From Usitatibacter sp038203035 (GTDB lineage Bacteria > Pseudomonadota > Gammaproteobacteria > Burkholderiales > Usitatibacteraceae), in assembly GCA_038203035.1 (NCBI GenBank), contig JBBREI010000001.1:45013-109012 (forward strand): a DNA stretch of 64,000 bases, given 5' to 3'. Below the pieces are notes generated by a model. That model was given only the letters and a program-made list of their open reading frames with translations. It was not told the origin of the DNA and did no database searches. Made by a program: the position numbers and the translations under genes. Positions 44,428 through 57,650 of the stretch are shown in pieces; the first letter of the stretch is position 1, and each line of letters opens with the position of its first letter.

Positions 44428-45873
44428 TCAGCGCGGCAGCTCCGAGCTACCCATCAGGAAAGCGTCGACCTCGCGCGCGCACTGCCGGCCCTCACGGATC
44501 GCCCAGACGATGAGCGATTGGCCGCGGCGCATGTCCCCGGCCGCATACACCTTGGGAATGGAGGTGGCATAGGCGCCCGGTCCGTCGGTGGCCGCCCTGA
44601 CGTTGCCGCGCGGGTCCTTCGCCACGCCGAATTGCTCGACCATCCCTTCGTGCACCGGATGCACGTAGCCCATCGCCAGCAGCACCAGCTGCGCCGGGAT
44701 GGTGAACTCCGTTCCCGGTACTTCCTTCATGGCCATCGCGCCCTTTTCGTCCTTGACCCAGGTGACGTGACACGCGGTCAGGCTGTCGACGCGGCCATCC
44801 CTGGCGTGGAAGGCCTTGGTGGCGACGGCGAAGTCGCGCTCCGCGCCTTCTTCATGCGACGACGAGGTGCGCAGCTTGAGCGGCCAGTACGGCCAGGTGA
44901 GCGGCTTGTTTTCCTGCTCCGGTGGCATCGGCATGAGCTCGAAGTTCATGACCGAAAGCGCTCCCTGGCGGATCGAGGTGCCGATGCAGTCGCTGCCCGT
45001 ATCCCCGCCGCCGATCACCACGACGTGCTTGCCGGTGGCGGTGAGCTGGTCGGCGACCTTGTCGCCGGCGACGACCTTGTTCTGCAGCGGCAGGAATTCC
45101 ATCGCGAAATGGATGCCGTCGAGCTCGCGGCCGGGAACGGGAAGGTCGCGCGGTTTTTCGGAGCCGCCCGTGAGGGCGATGGCGTCGAACTTGTCCAGCA
45201 ACTCGCCGGCCGGCACGTTCACGCCGATATGTGCGCCGGTGCGCAACGTGACGCCTTCGGCCTTCATCTGCTCGACGCGGCGGTCTATCAGGTGTTTCTC
45301 CATCTTGAAATCGGGAATGCCGTAGCGCATGAGGCCGCCGATGCGGTCGTTTTTCTCGAACAGCGTCACGTCGTGACCCGCGCGCGCAAGCTGCTGCGCA
45401 CATGCCATGCCCGCGGGCCCGGAGCCCACCACGGCGACTTTCTTCCCGGTCCTGGAGTGCGCCAGCTGAGGCCGCACCCAACCCTCGTTCCAGCCCTTGT
45501 CGATGATCGCCTGCTCGATCGACTTGATCGCCACCGGGTCGTTGTTGATGTTCAACGTGCACGACGCTTCGCACGGCGCGGGGCAGACGCGGCCGGTGAA
45601 CTCGGGGAAATTGTTGGTCGAATGCAGGATTTCGAGCGCGTCGCGCCAGTGGTTGCGATAGACGAGGTCGTTCCAGTCCGGGATCACGTTGTTGACCGGG
45701 CAACCGGTCTGGCAGAACGGTATGCCGCAGTCCATGCAGCGCGCGCCCTGTCTGCTCATCTCCGGTTCGGGCAGCGGCCGCACGAACTCCTTGTAGAACT
45801 GCACGCGCTCGGCGACCGGCGCGTACGGCCGGTCGTGACGCTCGATTTCCATGAAGCCGGTGATTTTTCCCAT
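44428..45873 (-). CDS. gltD: Glutamate synthase small (beta) subunit
   Basis: NADPH-oxidising subunit that passes electrons to GltB. The 481-residue product has cysteine motifs CMDCGIPFCQTGCP and CPAPCEASC for the 4Fe-4S clusters, an FAD motif VVGSGPAGMACAQQLARAG and an NADPH motif VVIGGGDTGSDC. ATG at 45873 (MGKITGFMEIER) follows GGGAG; the open frame upstream crosses the intergenic repeat and is not conserved. It lies 73 bp after gltB. Confidence 0.97.
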   Translation of the reverse strand: MGKITGFMEIERHDRPYAPVAERVQFYKEFVRPLPEPEMSRQGARCMDCGIPFCQTGCPVNNVIPDWNDLVYRNHWRDALEILHSTNNFPEFTGRVCPAPCEASCTLNINNDPVAIKSIEQAIIDKGWNEGWVRPQLAHSRTGKKVAVVGSGPAGMACAQQLARAGHDVTLFEKNDRIGGLMRYGIPDFKMEKHLIDRRVEQMKAEGVTLRTGAHIGVNVPAGELLDKFDAIALTGGSEKPRDLPVPGRELDGIHFAMEFLPLQNKVVAGDKVADQLTATGKHVVVIGGGDTGSDCIGTSIRQGALSVMNFELMPMPPEQENKPLTWPYWPLKLRTSSSHEEGAERDFAVATKAFHARDGRVDSLTACHVTWVKDEKGAMAMKEVPGTEFTIPAQLVLLAMGYVHPVHEGMVEQFGVAKDPRGNVRAATDGPGAYATSIPKVYAAGDMRRGQSLIVWAIREGRQCAREVDAFLMGSSELPR

Positions 45874-45879
45874 GTTTAT

Positions 45880-45945
45880 TTTCTCCCTCTCCCTCGGGCG
45901 CCCAGGCAGTGGAACGTGGCGTGGGAGAGAGTCTTGGTGAGAGTC
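45880..45945 (-). repeat. Degenerate GA-rich repeat element between gltB and gltD
   Basis: Read on the minus strand, ACTCTCACC and ACTCTCTCCC are followed after a spacer by GAGGGAGAGGGAG just before gltD. This resembles the element before atpC, with the arms mutated and further apart. Here too the GA-rich arm gives the ribosome-binding site of the next gene. Confidence 0.5.
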
Positions 45946-45946
45946 A

Positions 45947-50599
<4,653 letters not shown>

Positions 50600-50907
50600 G
50601 TCGATGCACCTCGTTACGCAATGGTAGCCGCGTCCATCGATGCTTCGGAACACGGGCGTGGGCACAGCAAGGCTTTTGGCCGCGCCGCCGGGCTGCTCGG
50701 TGAACCGGCAGCGGCTGTTGGCCGTGGCGGGCAGGCAGGAATCGGGCGGGACAACCATCCTATCGCACGCTTTGGTGCACCGCAATAAAAATGCCCGCGT
50801 TTGCCGCGCGATTTCGCCACATGCCCCGGGGGACTATTGTCAGTAGAATCGCGTCAACGCCGCGAGGACAATTGCGGCGCGACAACAAACCAGTCCAGGG
50901 AGCCTCG
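50600..50907. other. Divergent intergenic region gltB / lipoprotein 1
   Basis: This 308-bp gap holds the gltB promoter and its roughly 150-nt leader, and on the plus strand a TAGAAT (50844-50849) that could be the -10 of the lipoprotein gene, without a good -35. CGCCGC (50858-50863) and GCGGCG (50874-50879) can pair. No known riboswitch was recognised in the gltB leader. Confidence 0.5.
50757..50785 (-). promoter_or_regulatory. gltB promoter with NtrC-like palindrome in the spacer
   Basis: On the minus strand TTGCGG (50780-50785) and TAGGAT (50757-50762) are 17 bp apart. The spacer contains GCACC-N4-CGTGC (50765-50778), one base away from the GCACC/GGTGC dyad of NtrC sites. A regulator bound there would compete with RNA polymerase and so make transcription depend on nitrogen status. 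Confidence 0.5.
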
Positions 50908-52242
50908 TTGACCGCCTTTGCCGCCGCCCGCCCGGGCCTTTTCGCGCGTTTACTCCTGGCGCTTGCCGCGCTCGGCCTGCTTTCATCGTGTGGCAGCGGC
51001 GCGGTTTCCGCGCCCACCACGCCGCCCACGGCCACGGCCCTGGCCATCGCCCCTTCGACGGCGACGCTCTACGCGGATTCGCCGTTCACGTTCCTCGTCA
51101 CCGGCGGCACCGGCACCTACCTGATCACTTCCAGCGACCAGCTGGCGGTACCCATCTCGGGCACCCTCACCGGCAACGCGCTCACCGTCATTCCCGGGCC
51201 GGTTTCCGTGGACACTCCGGTCACGCTCAGCGTGCGCGACACCGGGACGGCAACCCCGATCAGCGCGACGCTTACGGTCAAGCCGCGCACGGTGAGCAAC
51301 GTCGTCACGGTCACCCCCAGCGCCAGCCAATCGGCGGCCTGCGGGACATCCGTTTGCGCCGGTGGCGATGCGGAAGTGCGAGTGCAGCTCTCGCAATCGG
51401 GCCTGCCGCTGGCCAACCGCACGGTGCGATTCGATGTCGTGTCGGGCGAGTTCCGCATCATCACTTCCGCGCCGGGCGCGCCGGAAATCCTTTCGGTTTC
51501 CGGCACCACCACGAGTGACCAGTCCGGCGTAGCGAGCATGCGCGTGCGCGTGCTTTCGGATGCGCTATCCCAGACGGGGCTGCTGCAGGTCACCGACCTT
51601 TCCTCGGGCTTCACGCAGCGCGCGAGTTTCTCCATCGCGCCTTCGAGCAATGCGCCGCTCAACGCGCAACCCGCGACGATCACGTTCCAGGGTGTCGCGG
51701 CGAATACCTGCGCGTCCGGCATTTCCGCCGACGTCATCGTGTTCGGAGGGCGCCCCCCATACCAGATCTCGCAACCGGGCTCGTTCAACGTGAGTCCGAC
51801 CGTTGTCACGAGCAGCGGCGGGCGATTCACGATCACGGCCATTGGTCAGTGCTCGGCAGGTTCGGCCATCGCGGTTGTTGATTCCAGCGGCGCGACGGCC
51901 AGCGTGACGGCGAGTAACGCGCTTTCCGCCGTGACGCCGCCCGATCCTGTCGATCCCGCCTTCGAAGTGTCACCCAGGACGGTCACGCTGAATTCGTGCC
52001 AGGCGGTGGGGAACTTTGCCCTGACTGGAGGCGAGGGAACGTATTTTGCGGCGTCGGGAAATACCGCGGTCAACCTGGTTGTCACTGGCAGCGTCGCCTC
52101 CGCGCAGCGAGCGGCAGGATCGGGGACGCTTATCCCGACCCCGCCTGCCACAACCGTGACGGTGGTCGGGACGCTGAGCGACGGCAAGACCCCCAAGACG
52201 GTAAACATAATCCTGTCGGGCCCAGGATTGGGCCCTTGCTGA
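50908..52242 (+). CDS. Putative surface lipoprotein with Ig-like repeats, paralogue 1
   Basis: Unrecognised 444-residue protein. TTG at 50908 follows AGGGAG by 5 nt and starts a signal peptide ending in the lipobox LLSSC (LLLALAALGLLSSC|GSG), so it is probably lipidated. The rest is Thr/Ser/Val-rich beta structure in several Ig-like modules with paired cysteines (ACGTSVCAGGDAEVRV, NTCASGISADVIVFGGRPPYQ). Its plan and motifs recur in the next gene, so the two are diverged tandem paralogues. Function is unknown. Confidence 0.75.
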   Translation: MTAFAAARPGLFARLLLALAALGLLSSCGSGAVSAPTTPPTATALAIAPSTATLYADSPFTFLVTGGTGTYLITSSDQLAVPISGTLTGNALTVIPGPVSVDTPVTLSVRDTGTATPISATLTVKPRTVSNVVTVTPSASQSAACGTSVCAGGDAEVRVQLSQSGLPLANRTVRFDVVSGEFRIITSAPGAPEILSVSGTTTSDQSGVASMRVRVLSDALSQTGLLQVTDLSSGFTQRASFSIAPSSNAPLNAQPATITFQGVAANTCASGISADVIVFGGRPPYQISQPGSFNVSPTVVTSSGGRFTITAIGQCSAGSAIAVVDSSGATASVTASNALSAVTPPDPVDPAFEVSPRTVTLNSCQAVGNFALTGGEGTYFAASGNTAVNLVVTGSVASAQRAAGSGTLIPTPPATTVTVVGTLSDGKTPKTVNIILSGPGLGPC

Positions 52243-52355
52243 ACCCCCGGAAATCTCTACTTGCGCCAAACTGAAAGTTGCGCTTTAATAACCCGCGATA
52301 ACCCGCTAATTTATGAAGATTTAATACCGGCGGGCAACGGAAAAAGGGGAACATC

Positions 52356-53687
52356 GTGAAATTCCACTCCTTGCGTACCTCTCTAGTAGGTAGCGCGATC
52401 ATGCTGGCCGGGGCCCTCCTGCTGGGTTCTTGCGGAGGCGGCGGAGCCGGCACCACCAACACGGGCGGCAACCTGCTGCTACTGCCGCTCAATGCCACTT
52501 TCTACGCCGGCATGCCCGGAGTCATGACGGTCCAGGGCGGACGCCGCCCGTACCGGCTCGTTTCCAGCGAGCCGGGCATCCTGCCGGTTCCCAGCGAGCT
52601 CAACGACAACAACTTCACGGTCATCCCGAGCAACCCGGGTGTGATCGACGTGGGCTCCGCGCCCGGTGAACTGCCCGTTCGTTCGGTGGTTGTTTCCGTG
52701 ACCGATGCCAGCAACGGCTTCAACACCGCCACCGTCCGCGTCGCGCAGAACTTCCTCACCGGCTACGGCGTGTTCTACACGTCCAACTGCCCTGCCACCG
52801 CAACCGCAACGCCCTCCGCCTGCTCGGGCGGGGAAACCGCGGTGCGAATCGAGGCCAACTTCAACGGCGCGCTGATCGGCAACCGCCAGTATCGACTCGA
52901 CATCCTGCGCGGGCCCTTCCAGTGGGTCTTCTCGCCGGGTGGCGCAATCGTCGGCAACAGCGTCACGGTGGTGACCGACCACGAAGGCAAGACCAGCGCC
53001 ATCTTCCGCGTGAACAACAACGTGCCCACGCAGATCGGCGTGTTCCGCATCACGGACGTGTTGACGGGCGTCTCGACGGAACAGATCTTCGTCATCCAGA
53101 TGGCGCCGCAAGCGGCCACCACGCTCACCATCCTGCCGGACCAGGTCACGTTCAGCGGCGCGGACTCGGCCTCCTGCGGCACGGGCCAGGCCGACTTCCT
53201 GGTGTTCGACGGCGTTCCGCCCTACACGGCGACCAGTGCCTTCGGCAGCGTGACGGTCACGCCGTCCACCAGCAGCACCCAGCCCGGGCGCTTCACGCTG
53301 ACGGCGGGCAGCCCGAACATCTGCCTGACCGACGCGACCATCGTGGTGACGGATTCGAACAACGCCCGAGGCACGGTGACGGTGACAACCGAACTGGGCG
53401 AAGGTGATCCGCCGGCCGCGCCGCTGCGTGCCATTCCCACCAACCTGACCCTCACATGCGGCGAATCGGCCAACGTGTTGATCGTGGGTGGGGCGGATCC
53501 GGCGGCTGCCGTCAGCGCCATCAGCTCCGATCCGGACATCATCGTGACGGCCGTGGGCCGGACGGTGCAGGTGACGCGCAATCTCGATGCCAACAATCCG
53601 GTCGGCACCGTGACCTCGTTAGTCACGGTCACGGACGGCGCTACGACCGTCAGCATCTCGGTGCGCAACCCGACGACCTGTACCTGA
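52356..53687 (+). CDS. Putative surface lipoprotein with Ig-like repeats, paralogue 2
   Basis: Unrecognised 443-residue protein. GTG at 52356 follows AGGGGA by 6 nt. The signal peptide ends in the lipobox LLGSC (MLAGALLLGSC|GGGG). Matching blocks to the preceding gene include ACSGGETAVRIEANFNGALI, SCGTGQADFLVFDGVPPYT and GRFTLTAGSPNICLTDATIVV (compare GRFTITAIGQC). Short direct repeats (ATAACCCGC twice) lie in the 113-bp gap upstream. A strong terminator follows. Function is unknown. Confidence 0.75.
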   Translation: MKFHSLRTSLVGSAIMLAGALLLGSCGGGGAGTTNTGGNLLLLPLNATFYAGMPGVMTVQGGRRPYRLVSSEPGILPVPSELNDNNFTVIPSNPGVIDVGSAPGELPVRSVVVSVTDASNGFNTATVRVAQNFLTGYGVFYTSNCPATATATPSACSGGETAVRIEANFNGALIGNRQYRLDILRGPFQWVFSPGGAIVGNSVTVVTDHEGKTSAIFRVNNNVPTQIGVFRITDVLTGVSTEQIFVIQMAPQAATTLTILPDQVTFSGADSASCGTGQADFLVFDGVPPYTATSAFGSVTVTPSTSSTQPGRFTLTAGSPNICLTDATIVVTDSNNARGTVTVTTELGEGDPPAAPLRAIPTNLTLTCGESANVLIVGGADPAAAVSAISSDPDIIVTAVGRTVQVTRNLDANNPVGTVTSLVTVTDGATTVSISVRNPTTCT

Positions 53688-53704
53688 TCGTTTGATTCAC
53701 CACG

Positions 53705-53738
53705 AACGGGCATTCCCCTGGGAATGCCCGTTTCGTTT
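53705..53738 (+). terminator. Intrinsic terminator after lipoprotein 2
   Basis: AACGGGCATTCCC (53705-53717) and GGGAATGCCCGTT (53720-53732) form a perfect 13-bp stem, followed by TTCGTTT. It separates the lipoprotein pair from the polysaccharide genes starting at 53750. Confidence 0.85.
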
Positions 53739-53749
53739 CAGGGCTCTCC

Positions 53750-54652
53750 ATGTACGAGCCGCTTCATCGCGTCGTGATCACCGGGGCGGGCGGCTTCATC
53801 GGTCGCGCGCTGGTGCCGCTGCTCGCCACGCCGATCCAGGCGCTTTCATTTGCGGCGCCTGACTGGCGCGATCGCATGGGCGCCGCCGACCTTCGCGGCG
53901 CAACGATCTTCCACCTGGCCGCGCGGGCGCACGGCGCGGCCGACGAGGCATCGTTTGTTCGCGACAACGTCGACAAGACACGTGCGCTCGCGCAGGCGGC
54001 GGTCGCCGCCGGCGCGCGCCGACTGGTTTTCCTCAGCACCATCAAGGTCCATGGGGAGGAGACGCGGGAACGGCCCTTTGCGCCGTCGGATGCTCCCGCT
54101 CCGGAAGACGCCTACGCCCGGTCCAAATGGGCGGCGGAGCAGGCGCTGGCCCAGGTGGCCGCGGGCTCCCCGCTGCAGGTTGTTGTGGTGCGCCCGCCGC
54201 TGGTTTATGGCGCCGGGGCGCGCGCAAACCTTGCCGCCCTGCTGCGCCTGGCTGATACGCCGCTGCCGCTGCCCTTCGCTTCCCTCACGGCGCCGCGCAG
54301 CTTCATCCACGTCGACGACCTGGCAAGGCTGCTGCACGCGTGTGTTTCACACCCCGCGGCGGCGGGGCGGACCTTCATCGGCGCCCATCCCGAGAGCCTT
54401 TCAACCGCCCGGGCCGTGGCCCTGATGCGGGATGCCTTGGGGCGACCGAGGCGCCTTTTCCCGGTGCCTGCGTCAGCCATCGAGGCCGCAGCGGCGTTAT
54501 TGGGACAGGCGGCCAAGGCTCGCCGGCTCACTCGATCGCTTCTGGGGGATCCCTCGGCCGCCGTCGGGGAACTGCAATGGTCCGCGCGGGTCTCTATCGA
54601 GCACGCGGTCGAGGAGATGGTCCGTGGATATCGCACCCGGGGTCGGCATTGA
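53750..54652 (+). CDS. NAD-dependent epimerase/reductase of nucleotide sugars (WbpV-like)
   Basis: Extended SDR of 300 residues with the Rossmann motif TGAGGFIGRAL at residue 11, FLSTIKVHGE, and the catalytic YARSK. The STIKVxGE segment and the neighbours resemble WbpV-type reductases that finish UDP-QuiNAc or a similar sugar for lipid-linked O-antigen. ATG at 53750. Its TGA overlaps the next start as TTGA. Substrate specificity is inferred from context only. Confidence 0.8.
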   Translation: MYEPLHRVVITGAGGFIGRALVPLLATPIQALSFAAPDWRDRMGAADLRGATIFHLAARAHGAADEASFVRDNVDKTRALAQAAVAAGARRLVFLSTIKVHGEETRERPFAPSDAPAPEDAYARSKWAAEQALAQVAAGSPLQVVVVRPPLVYGAGARANLAALLRLADTPLPLPFASLTAPRSFIHVDDLARLLHACVSHPAAAGRTFIGAHPESLSTARAVALMRDALGRPRRLFPVPASAIEAAAALLGQAAKARRLTRSLLGDPSAAVGELQWSARVSIEHAVEEMVRGYRTRGRH

Positions 54653-55638
54653 AGCATCTTGGGCTCGCCCTCCTTCCCGGTGTGATCGCGTGGCTTGCCA
54701 TCGCCGCGGTGCTGCACACATCTTGGGTGAAGCGCCTCTGGGACCACCCCAACGAACGCTCCCTCCACTCGGTTCCCACGCCGCGCATCGGCGGCATCGG
54801 CATCCTCGCTGGCACCCTCGCGCTCGCCATCCTGCAGCCCGTGGGCGCGCTGGCGGCCATACTGGGTTGCGCCTTCCTGCTCTGGTGCGTCGGTCTCGTG
54901 GACGACCTGCGCAGCCTCCCGGTGCGGGTGCGGCTTTCGGCCCACGGCCTGGCCGCATTTGCCGCGATGTGGGCGGTTTCCGGCCCCCCGGGCGATCCGG
55001 CGAGCGCCCTGCCATGGTTTGTTGCGGTGGTCGCCATCACATGGGGCGCCAACCTCTTCAACTTCATGGACGGCGCGGACGGCCTGGCCGGTGGGATGTC
55101 CGCGCTGGGCTTCGCCTTCTATGCGGTGGCCGCAGCATCCGCGCAGGAATCGATGCTGGCATCAACGGCGCTTGTCCTTGCATCGGCCAGCGCCGGCTTC
55201 CTGCTGCACAACTTCCCGCCCGCGCGAGCGTTCCTCGGCGATTCGGGCTCCATTCCGCTGGGCTTCCTCGCGGGCGCGCTGGGCGCGTACGGCGTGGCAT
55301 GTGGCGCCTGGCCCTGGGTGTTCCCGGTGCTTGTGTTTTCGCCCTTCATTGTGGATGCCACGGTGACATTGCTGCACCGCATCGTGCGCGGCGAGGCGTT
55401 CTTGCGCGCGCACCGGACCCACTATTACCAGCGCCTGGTGCTGGCCGGCTGGTCGCACCGCCGCCTGGCGGTGTGCGCTTACGGGTTGATGCTGGCCGCG
55501 GGGGCAAGCGCGCTGGTCCTGAGGTCGGAAGGGCCTTTGCTGCAATGCGGTATAATTTTGGGCTGGTCGGCGGCATATTCGCTGGCGCTTTACGCAATAG
55601 ATCGCAAAACAACAAGAAATCCGCAGGCGGCGCCGTGA
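54649..55638 (+). CDS. Polyprenyl-phosphate sugar-1-phosphate transferase (WecA/WbpL-like)
   Basis: Multi-spanning enzyme of 329 residues that loads the first sugar phosphate onto undecaprenyl phosphate. The MraY/WecA family motifs are visible: PTPRIGGIGIL, VDDLRSLPVRVRL, NLFNFMDGADGLAGG and FLGDSGSIPLGFL. About ten hydrophobic helices are present. TTG at 54649 overlaps the upstream stop (TTGA). With its neighbours it forms an initiation module like wbpV-wbpL-wbpM; no glycosyltransferase cluster follows in the window. Confidence 0.9.
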   Translation: MKHLGLALLPGVIAWLAIAAVLHTSWVKRLWDHPNERSLHSVPTPRIGGIGILAGTLALAILQPVGALAAILGCAFLLWCVGLVDDLRSLPVRVRLSAHGLAAFAAMWAVSGPPGDPASALPWFVAVVAITWGANLFNFMDGADGLAGGMSALGFAFYAVAAASAQESMLASTALVLASASAGFLLHNFPPARAFLGDSGSIPLGFLAGALGAYGVACGAWPWVFPVLVFSPFIVDATVTLLHRIVRGEAFLRAHRTHYYQRLVLAGWSHRRLAVCAYGLMLAAGASALVLRSEGPLLQCGIILGWSAAYSLALYAIDRKTTRNPQAAP

Positions 55639-55666
55639 AGCATCCTCCCACTGCCTGGACTCAGCG

Positions 55667-57547
55667 ATGAAAACTCCGCAGATCGACGCCCGCCCCCTCG
55701 CCTCAGCTTTGTACGACGGGGTCGCCCTGGCGCTTGCGGTCGTGGCCGCGGCCGCACTGCTCGACGTGAACGGCCTCGGGGAACAAGAGCTGCAGAACCT
55801 GCTTGCGGTTTTCGCCCTCGCCGTCCCACTCCAGGTCACCGTCAACGTCTTCTTCGGCATCTACCAGGGCGTGTGGCGCTACACCAGCCTGCCGGACATC
55901 CAGCGCATCGTGTTTGCGGTGCTCACCGGCACGGTCACGCTGTCGCTCGCCTTGCGTGTGGCGGGCCTGGACGCAAGCCTGGGATGGCGCGAGTACCTGC
56001 TTTATCCCATGTTCCTTATCGCGCTCATGTCGCTCGCGCGCATGGCGTTCCGCTCGTTCAAGGAATGGTCGCTCTACGGGCGCGGCGGAGAGCAAGGCAC
56101 CCCGGTGGCCATCATGGGGGCGGGCGATGCCGCCGTGGGCCTGGTGAAGGAGCTCTCGCGCAGCCACGAATGGCGCGTCGTCGGCCTGCTCGACGACGAC
56201 GAGAAAAAACGCGGCCGCCTGCTGCACGGCGTGCGCGTGATCGGTGGCCTGGAAGACCTGCCGCGGTTCGCGCAGCGCCTGAAGCTGCGCCACGCGATCA
56301 TCGCCATGCCCTCCGTCACCTACCAGGGCCGCCGCCGCGTGGTGGAAATCTGCAAGCGCGCCAAGGTCTCGGTGATGACGGTGCCCACCCTCAATACCGT
56401 TGCGCAGGGCAAGGGCTCGCCCGCGCGCATCCGCAAGGTGGCGGTCGAAGACCTGATGAAGCGCGATGCGGTGACGCTTGACGATGCGCGCCTGCACGAA
56501 CTCATCACCGGCCAGGTGATCCTCGTCACCGGGGCGGGCGGCTCCATCGGCTCGGAGCTGTGCCGGCAGATCGCGGCCTACGAGCCCGCGATGCTCGTGC
56601 TCTACGAGATGAACGAATACGCGATCTACCGCATCGACGAGCAGCTTCGCGAAGCCTTCCCGGCACTGCCGGTCTCGAGCGTGGTGGGCGACATCAAGAA
56701 CATCCGTCGCGTGAACCAGGTGATGCACCAGTATTCCCCCTCGCTCGTCTTCCACGCGGCCGCGTACAAACACGTGCCGCTGATGGAGGAGGCCAACGCC
56801 TGGGAAGCGGTGCAGAACAACGTGCTCGGCACCTACGTCGTCGCGCGCGCGGCGATCGAATACGGGGTGAAGAAATTTGTCTTCGTCTCCACCGACAAGG
56901 CGGTCAACCCCACCAACGTGATGGGGGCGACCAAACGCCTCGCGGAAATGGTCTGCCAGGCGCTGCAGGCCGAAAGCCGCACGCGTTTCGAGATGGTGCG
57001 CTTCGGCAACGTGCTCGGGAGCGCGGGCAGCGTGATCCCCAAGTTCCAGGAACAGATCGACAAGGGTGGCCCGGTCACCGTGACGCACCCCGAGATGGTC
57101 CGCTACTTCATGTCGATCCCGGAGGCCGCGCAGCTGGTTCTGCAAGCCGGCAGCATGGGCCTGGGCGGCGAGATCTTCGTGATGGACATGGGCGAACCGG
57201 TGAAAATCATCGACCTCGCGCGCGACATGATCCGCCTGTCGGAGCTTTCGGAAAGCGAGATCCGCATTGTCTACACCGGCCTGCGGCCCGGGGAAAAGCT
57301 GTTCGAGGAGCTGCTGGCCGACGACGAGCACACGCGCCCCACGCCGCACCCGAAGCTGCGCATCGCGAAGGCGCGCGAGGTGGACCCCGATTGGCTCGGT
57401 GGCCTGCTCGAATGGCTGCGCGCCGCCGAACGCATCCCGACGGACTCCGAAGTGCGTCGCGACCTCAAGCGTTGGGTTCCGGAATACCAGTCGCAGGTGC
57501 GGCCGCGGCTTTCGGCCGTGCCGCCCGCGCGCGCGGCGGGCGACTAG
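55667..57547 (+). CDS. UDP-N-acetylglucosamine 4,6-dehydratase, membrane type (WbpM/CapD-like)
   Basis: Long-form nucleotide-sugar dehydratase of 626 residues. The N-terminus has four membrane helices (about residues 10-125), then a CoA-binding-like Rossmann domain (VAIMGAGDAAVGLV) and the catalytic domain starting VILVTGAGGSIGSEL. The catalytic triad is of the Ser-Met-Lys type (VSTDKAVNPTNVMGATKR), as in WbpM and FlaA1 relatives. It makes the 4-keto-6-deoxy intermediate that the upstream reductase could use. ATG at 55667. Confidence 0.92.
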   Translation: MKTPQIDARPLASALYDGVALALAVVAAAALLDVNGLGEQELQNLLAVFALAVPLQVTVNVFFGIYQGVWRYTSLPDIQRIVFAVLTGTVTLSLALRVAGLDASLGWREYLLYPMFLIALMSLARMAFRSFKEWSLYGRGGEQGTPVAIMGAGDAAVGLVKELSRSHEWRVVGLLDDDEKKRGRLLHGVRVIGGLEDLPRFAQRLKLRHAIIAMPSVTYQGRRRVVEICKRAKVSVMTVPTLNTVAQGKGSPARIRKVAVEDLMKRDAVTLDDARLHELITGQVILVTGAGGSIGSELCRQIAAYEPAMLVLYEMNEYAIYRIDEQLREAFPALPVSSVVGDIKNIRRVNQVMHQYSPSLVFHAAAYKHVPLMEEANAWEAVQNNVLGTYVVARAAIEYGVKKFVFVSTDKAVNPTNVMGATKRLAEMVCQALQAESRTRFEMVRFGNVLGSAGSVIPKFQEQIDKGGPVTVTHPEMVRYFMSIPEAAQLVLQAGSMGLGGEIFVMDMGEPVKIIDLARDMIRLSELSESEIRIVYTGLRPGEKLFEELLADDEHTRPTPHPKLRIAKAREVDPDWLGGLLEWLRAAERIPTDSEVRRDLKRWVPEYQSQVRPRLSAVPPARAAGD

Positions 57548-57562
57548 TCAGCTGGCGGGAAA

Positions 57563-57579
57563 TGCCCGCGAGGCGGGCA
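57563..57579 (+). terminator. GC hairpin after the dehydratase gene
   Basis: TGCCCGC (57563-57569) and GCGGGCA (57573-57579) form a 7-bp stem with a 3-nt loop just after the stop. It lacks a U-tract, so it is only a weak terminator candidate. The rest of 57548-57650 holds nothing recognisable. Confidence 0.4.
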
Positions 57580-57650
57580 CAGGTTCGGTTGGCGCCCCAG
57601 CGTTGATGAAACTGGTAGCAGGCGCCATCGAGCGGGCCTGGCGCCGGTTT

